A stretch of DNA of 64,000 bases from Hydrogenophaga sp. PBL-H3 (lineage in GTDB: Bacteria > Pseudomonadota > Gammaproteobacteria > Burkholderiales > Burkholderiaceae_C), in the NCBI RefSeq assembly GCF_010104355.1, contig NZ_CP044972.1, positions 2,418,001 through 2,482,000 of the forward strand, in the 5' to 3' direction. Numbering within the stretch: position 1 is the first letter of the stretch; each line of letters opens with the position of its first letter. The notes beneath the pieces are model-generated. The model saw only the letters and a list, made by a program, of their open reading frames with translations. It was not told the DNA's origin and did not search any database. Positions 60,701-64,000 of this stretch are shown piece by piece. A program made the position numbers and the translations under genes.

Positions 60701-63700
60701 GTCCACCTCGATCGACTCCTCGACCCCGTCCACCTTGACGTTCAGACCGGCGCCGAAGATGCCCTCGGACGTGATGATGAAGGCATCCGCACGCTCGGTG
60801 CCGATCACCACCACGGTGTCAAAACCCAGGCCACCGTTGATGCTGACCGGCGCGTTGATGTTGTATTCGAACTGGTCGTCGTCGTTGCCACCCTCGGCAA
60901 TGATGTCGTCCTCGGCAATGAAGGCCCTGATGACGAACACATCGTTGCCCGACTCGCCCTCCATGCGCAGCACCGCCTTGTTGCTGTAGACGTTGAAGGT
61001 GTCGCCGCCCTCGCCGCCAAACGCAGTGAGCGCATGTGTGATGCCCTGGCTGAGCCAGCCGCGGGTGATCTGCAGCAGCTCGATGTCGTCGCCATCGGCG
61101 GTGAGATCGATGTTCTGCGTGTCGGTGGCCACCTCGCGCGCATCGACCGCGCCGTTGGCGTAGACGTGCCCGTTGGGGTTGCTGCCGAACACCTGGCCGA
61201 TCTGGAACAGGTCCTTGCCCAGGCCACCGTCCAGCGTGGTGATGGCGCTGTTGTCGTCCACGTAGAACGCGTCGTCACCGGCGCCACCACTGACCAGCAG
61301 ACGGCCATTGATGCTGCCGTCGTAGTTGATGCGCTGCACCGACGGGCCAAACGCCCCGCCGCCCACGGGCGTGAGGTGGGCCACAAAATTCTGGCGCAGC
61401 AGGAACACGTCGTTGCGTGCCGGATCGGTGCTGCCCTGCTGGGGGTGGTCCCAGTCGAAGGCACCGGTGCCCACCACGTTCAGGGCATGGATGCGCAGCG
61501 TGTCGGCGCCATCGGCAGGCCCGCCGCTGTCCTTCACGTTCACCAGGTAAGCCGCGCCAGCGTCGGACACGTTGACCACGTAGTGATCGGTGCCACCCCG
61601 GCCGTCGAGGTCGATCGTGTCGAGCACGGCCGCCAGTCCCGACACCGGGTCGTGGTCCGGGCGATCGTGTGTGCTGGCCAGCGTCGGCAGGTGGTCGAGC
61701 ACGAACAAGTCGGTGTCGCGCGCTGCACCGTCCAGGTTGCCCAGCACCTGCACGTGGCCGCTGAGCGCCTGCGGGTTGAAGTAGAAGAAGTCGTCGTCGG
61801 CCGCACCGGTCACCAGCAGACGGGTGGTGGCCACGCTGCCCAGGAGGTCCAGGCGTGCGCCGGTGTTGAAGGCGTTGCCGTTGGCGTCCGAGCCAGCCGC
61901 GTTGTCGGCGTCGCCGTGGTCGATGCGCAGCACCACGGTGTCGTTCACATCGGTCACGCCGTCGGCGTCGGTGGTGACGATCGAGCCGGCACCGATCAGC
62001 ATGTCGTCGCCGGCCAGCAGGGTCACGCGGGTTGCGCCCTTGATGTCGGCAGCGTTCTCCAGGATCAGGTCTTCGTCGGCGTTGCTGCCGTCGTTGCCGG
62101 CTGAGGTGATGCCCGGGCCACTGGCGATCCAGGGCAGCAGCGTCATGGCCGCCGAGTCGATGGCGTGCAGCTCGACCGTGGCGTGGGTGGACTCCACGTC
62201 CTCCCGCACCCGCATGAAGCCGGTGCTGGTCACGCGGATGTCGTTGCGGGCACGCAAGCCGTTGAGCAAGGCGTTGAACGATGCGGGCGCGCCGACCAGG
62301 CCGATGATGCCGAGCACGACACCGGACTCGTCGTCGATGAAGATGCCGCCAGCGGTGCTGCTGCCTTCCAGGAAGGCGACATCCACCTCCAGTTCGTTGG
62401 CATCGCGGCCGATGTCGCCCTGCGAGATCAACTGCGCCGTGCGGGCCTGGATCTCCAGGTCGCTGTCGCCGTTGTCCAGGATGGCGCCCAGGCGCGACAC
62501 CACCACCACGTTGGTGCTGGTGCGCAGGTGGGACAGGAGGATGTCCCGCGCGGAACGCACATCGATGTTGCCGTCGGTGGCGTCCACATACGAGCGGTCG
62601 GCCATGGTGATGCCGCCGGTGCCGTTGAAGTCTTCATCGGCGCTCAAGGTGACCAGGCTGGCGCCTGTTTCGGTGTCGATGTAACCGCGCTCGGTGAAGA
62701 AGATGCTGCGGTTGGCCAGCAGTGACACGGCTCCCCCGCCGCTGGTGATGCCGGCGTTGACGGTGATGTCCTGGCTGGCCTTCAGCCACACGGGTCCATC
62801 TTCGGTGTCGATCGCCTCGTTCACGGTGAGCGTGCCCAGCACCTCCAGGTGCACCGTGTTCCGGGCCTGGATGCCCGCCAGCGTGCTGATGTCGCCGACC
62901 ACCAGATCACCGGTGTTGCGCAGCCAGATGCCACCGCTGGTCACCTGGGCCTCAAGGCGGGCGATGCGGGTGTCGAAGAGATTGTCATGACTGCCCACAT
63001 CATCGCCAGCCACCAGGATCGCACCGGTTGCAACGATGTTGGCGAGATCGTCGTCGCGCCGGTCCACGATGGAGCCGGTGGCGCGGATGGTCACCAGTCC
63101 GTCGCCCAGCGAAGTGGCGGGATCGGCTGTTTCGTTGCCCAGCGCGGTGATCAGGCCGATGTTGGCCTGACCGGCCACGGTCAGGGTCACGTTGCCGTCG
63201 CGCGAGGTGTACTCGCCCACGTTGAGGTCGATCACGCTGTTGACGAAGCTGTCGCGCGCCACGTCGCCATTCAGGTCGGCCTGCAGGATCTGGACGTCGA
63301 CGAAGTTGGTGGCGGTGCCGACGTTGCCGGTCGCTGTGTAGAGGAACACATCCGCCGCAGCGTTCTCGGTGTAGACGTTGACCACGGTGTCGGCCGCGTC
63401 GTCGTAGAAGTCCAGGATGTCGCTCTGGGCACGCAGTTCGACGGCATCACCCGCCTCCACCCGGCCCAGGTACAGGTCACCCTCCTTCACCTCGATCTCG
63501 GCCACGCCACCCGCATCGATGCGGAACGCGATCAGGTCGTTGATGTCCAGGCGGCTGACGCCCAGCACGGCCGTGTCGAAATCGCTGACCTCGATGTCCG
63601 CTGCCACTTGCACCAGGCGCAGGTTGCCGCGCACATCGACGTTGAGCAGGCTGTCGGGCGCAATCTGCAGGCGCAGCGCCGTGTCGCTGGCCAGCCCTTC

Positions 63701-64000
63701 GATGGATGTGCCCGCGATCATGGCCAGGTCACCAAAGACACTGATGGCCGCCTTCTCGGCGGTGTCGCCACTGTCGAACAGGCTGCCGCCCGCCCGGATG
63801 CGCAGGTCGCCGTCGACCAGGATGTGGTCGATCTTGAAATCGCCGGTGGTGTCGATCACCACGGCGGCACCAGCGTCCACCGAGAGGTTGCCCGACGCCT
63901 CGATGTCCACGTCGTCGAACAGCTGCAGGGTCAGCACATCGATGTGGCGTTTGTCCTGCACGATCTGGTTCGCACTCAGGGTCTTGAGACCCACGTCGTC
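51776..64000 (-). CDS. Giant secreted/surface RTX-type protein with C-terminal matrixin-like protease motif (5' end beyond the window)
   Basis: One uninterrupted frame of more than 4,070 residues; the start lies right of the window. From N- to C-terminus: a filamentous beta-rich region with repeats of the type GNLSVDAG, GDLRIRAGG (about 64.0-62.0 kb); a section with GGLGKDLF and GGEGGDTF motifs (61.8-60.4 kb); Calx-beta-like segments (LTFTADTWDVAQRVLVKA; about 60.4-58.8 kb); a long RTX field of GGxGxDxxxG repeats (GGRGNDTITGSQGDDQLAGG) from 58.2 to 53.9 kb, expected to bind calcium; two laminin-G-like modules (53.65-52.5 kb); and a metzincin motif HELGHGLGLEHS with GLMDD (52162-52112). The C-terminus ends in PLTEEVDLL, compatible with type I secretion. 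No secretion genes are visible. It is probably an adhesin or multifunctional exoprotein. Confidence 0.9.
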   Translation of the reverse strand, partial: DDVGLKTLSANQIVQDKRHIDVLTLQLFDDVDIEASGNLSVDAGAAVVIDTTGDFKIDHILVDGDLRIRAGGSLFDSGDTAEKAAISVFGDLAMIAGTSIEGLASDTALRLQIAPDSLLNVDVRGNLRLVQVAADIEVSDFDTAVLGVSRLDINDLIAFRIDAGGVAEIEVKEGDLYLGRVEAGDAVELRAQSDILDFYDDAADTVVNVYTENAAADVFLYTATGNVGTATNFVDVQILQADLNGDVARDSFVNSVIDLNVGEYTSRDGNVTLTVAGQANIGLITALGNETADPATSLGDGLVTIRATGSIVDRRDDDLANIVATGAILVAGDDVGSHDNLFDTRIARLEAQVTSGGIWLRNTGDLVVGDISTLAGIQARNTVHLEVLGTLTVNEAIDTEDGPVWLKASQDITVNAGITSGGGAVSLLANRSIFFTERGYIDTETGASLVTLSADEDFNGTGGITMADRSYVDATDGNIDVRSARDILLSHLRTSTNVVVVSRLGAILDNGDSDLEIQARTAQLISQGDIGRDANELEVDVAFLEGSSTAGGIFIDDESGVVLGIIGLVGAPASFNALLNGLRARNDIRVTSTGFMRVREDVESTHATVELHAIDSAAMTLLPWIASGPGITSAGNDGSNADEDLILENAADIKGATRVTLLAGDDMLIGAGSIVTTDADGVTDVNDTVVLRIDHGDADNAAGSDANGNAFNTGARLDLLGSVATTRLLVTGAADDDFFYFNPQALSGHVQVLGNLDGAARDTDLFVLDHLPTLASTHDRPDHDPVSGLAAVLDTIDLDGRGGTDHYVVNVSDAGAAYLVNVKDSGGPADGADTLRIHALNVVGTGAFDWDHPQQGSTDPARNDVFLLRQNFVAHLTPVGGGAFGPSVQRINYDGSINGRLLVSGGAGDDAFYVDDNSAITTLDGGLGKDLFQIGQVFGSNPNGHVYANGAVDAREVATDTQNIDLTADGDDIELLQITRGWLSQGITHALTAFGGEGGDTFNVYSNKAVLRMEGESGNDVFVIRAFIAEDDIIAEGGNDDDQFEYNINAPVSINGGLGFDTVVVIGTERADAFIITSEGIFGAGLNVKVDGVEESIEVDGLEGDDYFYVLSTRNDVVTTVIGGLGSDSFIITGDVTRDVVSQNLEGLSGVVNHGAQSSGDSAYDKLLVDGIAVTVATQNQGKVIINQDLDATSPGFTRVTEDSGDQDGYWMSLLRPLGLHGSTVAYMTVSAASASSYDRRLPTRSGAPHADEAESVLISIDGGVTWQASAVLTFTADTWDVAQRVLVKAAHDDAIEGERKVMISHSLRVDIDPAADAAARAVAASYNGIAIANVEVQVLDDDRGTLLIEQLGAGGAVDNRTTVLEGGPVFDSAGMLVGNSAIDDVYRVRLSVAPTADVRVDLGFDATQLAVFNAAGQQISFLNFNSSNWNDWVTLTVKAVNTDTPLNGRENAQTETITHRFTSTDLVFGGAQAVEMDVRVLDNDSAGVLVTESNGATRLVKGGAGDDYTLRLVTAPTAPVTVNVFGDGQTRVVSALLNGTDRLVTANVGQPVHVMVTVGSNATTSDGVPVTRDTITRTDGRSWLDDGYRVGTLFTLDGGTTLYKVNSVLTEVDETTGVVLSSTLVLTLDGDVPVLASGVTHAFQRAACAVTFTADNWWQQVTIALEADVNYVADPADQFLRNEPVRQHLVGAIGGPLVIEGNVADGKDRSLKTAVMLPTERTAPPKDISVNTDEGQQADRLQVFNDSSTADDTGWMSAVDAGTIAQLADIIRLSDNAINLSGLGMRPVSNASPASSPLAVDISENQDGTGIIHVPGGITFDDIEITEVLLGQGNDRFNISATSRGTPGAQDKVVTVVHGGGNAMLAGGVIGGDHIVVTGNAGGAASPLVVFGDTSQDGSRYDARPDLGLFTGNATFFGLHGNDVIDASGSLLGLTIYGGRGNDTITGSQGDDQLAGGSGDDTIRAERGNDHVYGDSGFNIDISVTKLAGSDAAIVPRLLSVPTVNTSPLLTADAVIVPVAGVARTTSTILAGEDRLYGGLGDDIVFGDHGDIRQADGGRMRLVSNAGVVYVGTVEAANGRNDVIEGNEGHDLLLAGNGADAVDGGTGRDLIFGDLGLIDFVVADGQADDIDRIESTDFGVGGNDQILGGADSDIILGGFGADLIDAGEGDNNIVFGDHGRIRSARDSGSEDLVNPLDGHPISLGRIETIAPAVGDADVITAGAGRDFVLGGAGADRIETRAGRDLVFGDHGFIDFVLADGQADDIDRIESTDFGVGGNDQILGGADSDIVLGGFGADLIDAGQGDNNIVFGDHGRIRSAQDNGGIDLVARLDSHPISLGRIETIAPAVGGNDVIITGTGRDIVLAGLGNDDVFAYGAVQTGGVWVAASASVAALDRNNLVLADLGFIDYRSTTDLADDARDIDTIRSTDLGLGGNDRVFVGDDNDIVIGGSGSDQITDGEGSAILIADNGLITSLDGYDPLAPFSAHPLLLGCIETLYSSADGGDTIISGNEGSLIFGGSGEDVIFAGGGDDLVFGEYGEVCAGEEIENDCLPFRFRDANGNVSGGDFHYKALDTQVGGNQNDLIFGQGGNDILMGQQGDDALYGGDGDDIIIGGSNVAGALDGNDRIDGGGGHDAIAGDNASICYRPDALDVRMRALDGTLLYGVTPGLNDGQVLIGVSNAGNAINPNDPFDNAMNDPRHAERVWVNGVLVNPGHASYRINLLDHSDTTLAGRYGNDYIAGGAGEDEIFGQLGNDVIQGDGTIGVGNMAHLGAAQLSLTRTDGTTLGLSGYHLVGANRGTVSFDPASFGFTMNPQSALLYTASFEGKFDGDDYIEGNGGNDVIFGNRGQDDIVGGSSDLFGLTLASDRPDGSDLLFGGAGTDLARINDGDLGAGGHAQDADTLTGDNGRILRIVGVNGVQGTATGLASSGGFLNFNHDTFGNAADSDSTTYDRIIVRAVGHLDYHEGGIDVSAAAAQDRGGADELHGESGDDVLYGQKGDDVLYGEGQDDDLIGGYGNDWISGGNGADGVIGDDGRIMTSRNATLYGEALFGVHALLRDDGDTRTFNGNMMDEWIATPGSIQQARVNVGGELKKAINLTPFTFDTAFNGQWDEFITMDRKTVDDQGRPGAHNADDIIFGGLGDDWLHGGSGDDAISGGEALWVAYTQAYDATGRLVATFSDYQRPFNPVDVLRYNPEDADGWHFDATRRSGEFALYDEYDPRRAIQLNADGTVNKTGTGLPWFLSFSTTEGIFVPGGTLNTNGQQATSYLSTYNDGNDRIFGDTGNDWLVGGTGRDNLYGGFGNDLMNADDEPATAETPDTQPSFEDRAFGGAGRDILIGNTGGDRLIDWVGEFNAYIVPFAPFGMATVSRTLQPQLAEFLYTLSESDGADPTRVGDLMLDASQAFRNGEPAGELGLIRQKDFAWQSQTGAPTDPQAGNIPGGKRDVLRSATFNDGQMQALAPDSGTWEVSGGTLQVSAKSNKSDAVAVFNVGDALPSYYEVQASIKTLKPTQGWNANSYVIFDYQSATDFKFAGINMSTNKLEMGHRTEAGWIVLKQASFPGSVKADTWYNLTLAVNGLNATLVVNNTSVFSHTFEATVIDGWSYGLNWGLVGFGSNKARGALDNIAVQVLPPVATVIKTEDFNDGVAGVLDKSAGAFSGSWSMVNGRLVAAPATTGTTSVQLLTWVDVTRLQGSAILDMNATLRTGGSAGIVFDRYSDTDFKFASVDVANQRLVIGHRTASGWTIDASIARTGLSSTVDYQLGVSIKGSTVSVTLDGQTLLGHVFNAVAVDGRFGLHASAAGASFDTITLRTNDAAVGQAVQLATASGVDFLMAESEAVRSTGPTVTQDQAEALLKQALQRLGVGLDATAIAALGAVTVRIEDLDGAALGYFDDGVIVIDVDAAGHGWFIDHSPMDDSEFGADGLAQNGVAARRMDLLSVLAHELGHGLGLEHSEDGLMDDRLATGERSLPAINTRVPSEGATPARPWLLGELPLGVPPLPGSSAAVAPVIDWAPAQGLALPQPAASKVPSWVRDFVENLGRRSGDLGPNADLRVQLPVSSPLTEEVDLL
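52112..52162 (-). other. Matrixin-type zinc-binding motif of the giant protein
   Basis: The stretch encodes HELGHGLGLEHS and then GLMDD, i.e. HExxHGxGxxH with a following methionine as in metzincin proteases. It is preceded by DAAGHGWFIDHSPMDDSEF, a companion sequence of matrixin-like domains in large bacterial exoproteins. About 110 residues remain to the C-terminus. Confidence 0.75.
56890..57745 (-). repeat. 405-bp tandem duplication inside the RTX field
   Basis: The same sequence recurs with an offset of 405 bases (135 codons): for example GATCAAGTCAGCGCCGAAGC begins at 57101 and at 57506. Both copies encode DDIDRIESTDFGVGGNDQIL, the NNIVFGDHGRIRSA segment and ISLGRIETIAPAVG almost identically. 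Weaker copies flank them (around 56.5 and 57.8 kb). The frame is preserved. Confidence 0.85.

Overview
The window is a gene-dense, high-GC stretch of bacterial chromosome. Its gene content and order (ilvBNC-pssA-leuA, aat-bpt, moaA-mobA-moeA, dnaX-ybaB-recR, rnhA/methyltransferase facing gloB-mltD, and an APS-type sulfate assimilation cluster) point to a betaproteobacterium of the order Burkholderiales, most likely the family Comamonadaceae (Hydrogenophaga or a close relative). GC-rich palindromic repeats of the kind common in that family occur twice. No rRNA operon, prophage, insertion sequence or CRISPR array was seen.

Layout. 1-6.0 kb: partial hrpA helicase, divergent argA, dsbB, an fpr-type ferredoxin-NADP reductase, yggX, a stand-alone MnmC oxidoreductase domain and a degenerate receiver-like protein. 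6.1-12.2 kb: assimilatory sulfate reduction, all on the + strand (TauE-type exporter, cysI, DUF934, cysH, cysD, cysN). 12.3-16.8 kb: fdxA with a TrxB-like ferredoxin reductase, tRNA-Asn, a VanZ-like protein, the N-degron transferases aat and bpt, and an IclR regulator. 16.8-24.6 kb, - strand: pbpG, then the branched-chain amino acid group ilvB-ilvN-ilvC with pssA inserted before leuA. leuA is preceded by a previously unmarked 18-codon leader peptide and attenuator. 24.6-31.3 kb: RDD protein, dgkA, LOG-family hydrolase, glnB, nadE, a FemAB/GNAT-like protein, a small membrane protein with a bactofilin, and soluble pyrophosphatase. 31.6-37.8 kb: membrane H+-pyrophosphatase, a PF10118-like protein, and moaA-mobA-moeA. 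37.8-46.2 kb: RND efflux permease and adaptor, rnhA, methyltransferase, gloB, mltD. 46.2-50.9 kb: an orphan substrate-binding protein, a MAPEG protein, recR-ybaB-dnaX and the 4.5S RNA gene.

50.9-64.0 kb holds the most unusual locus. One - strand reading frame runs from the right edge for more than 12 kb and encodes over 4,070 residues of a secreted or surface giant. It has filamentous beta-rich segments, Calx-beta-like segments, a long RTX-type Asp/Gly repeat field containing a 405-bp tandem duplication, two laminin-G-like modules and a matrixin-type zinc protease motif near the C-terminus. Thirteen bases downstream starts a 275-residue protein of unknown family that is probably co-translated with it. 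This pair is the best candidate for an undescribed system.

Gene cooperation. The cys genes carry sulfate from ATP-sulfurylase through APS and sulfite to sulfide, with no CysC step needed because CysH carries the Fe-S cysteines of APS reductases. The ilv and leu genes make valine, isoleucine and leucine. The mo genes make molybdopterin cofactor. Two different pyrophosphatases are divergently transcribed from one 305-bp region. Regulatory signals that can be read directly include the leuA attenuator, an A9 slippery run in dnaX expected to give a short gamma subunit, inverted repeats at the pbpG and substrate-binding-protein promoters, and several intrinsic terminators.
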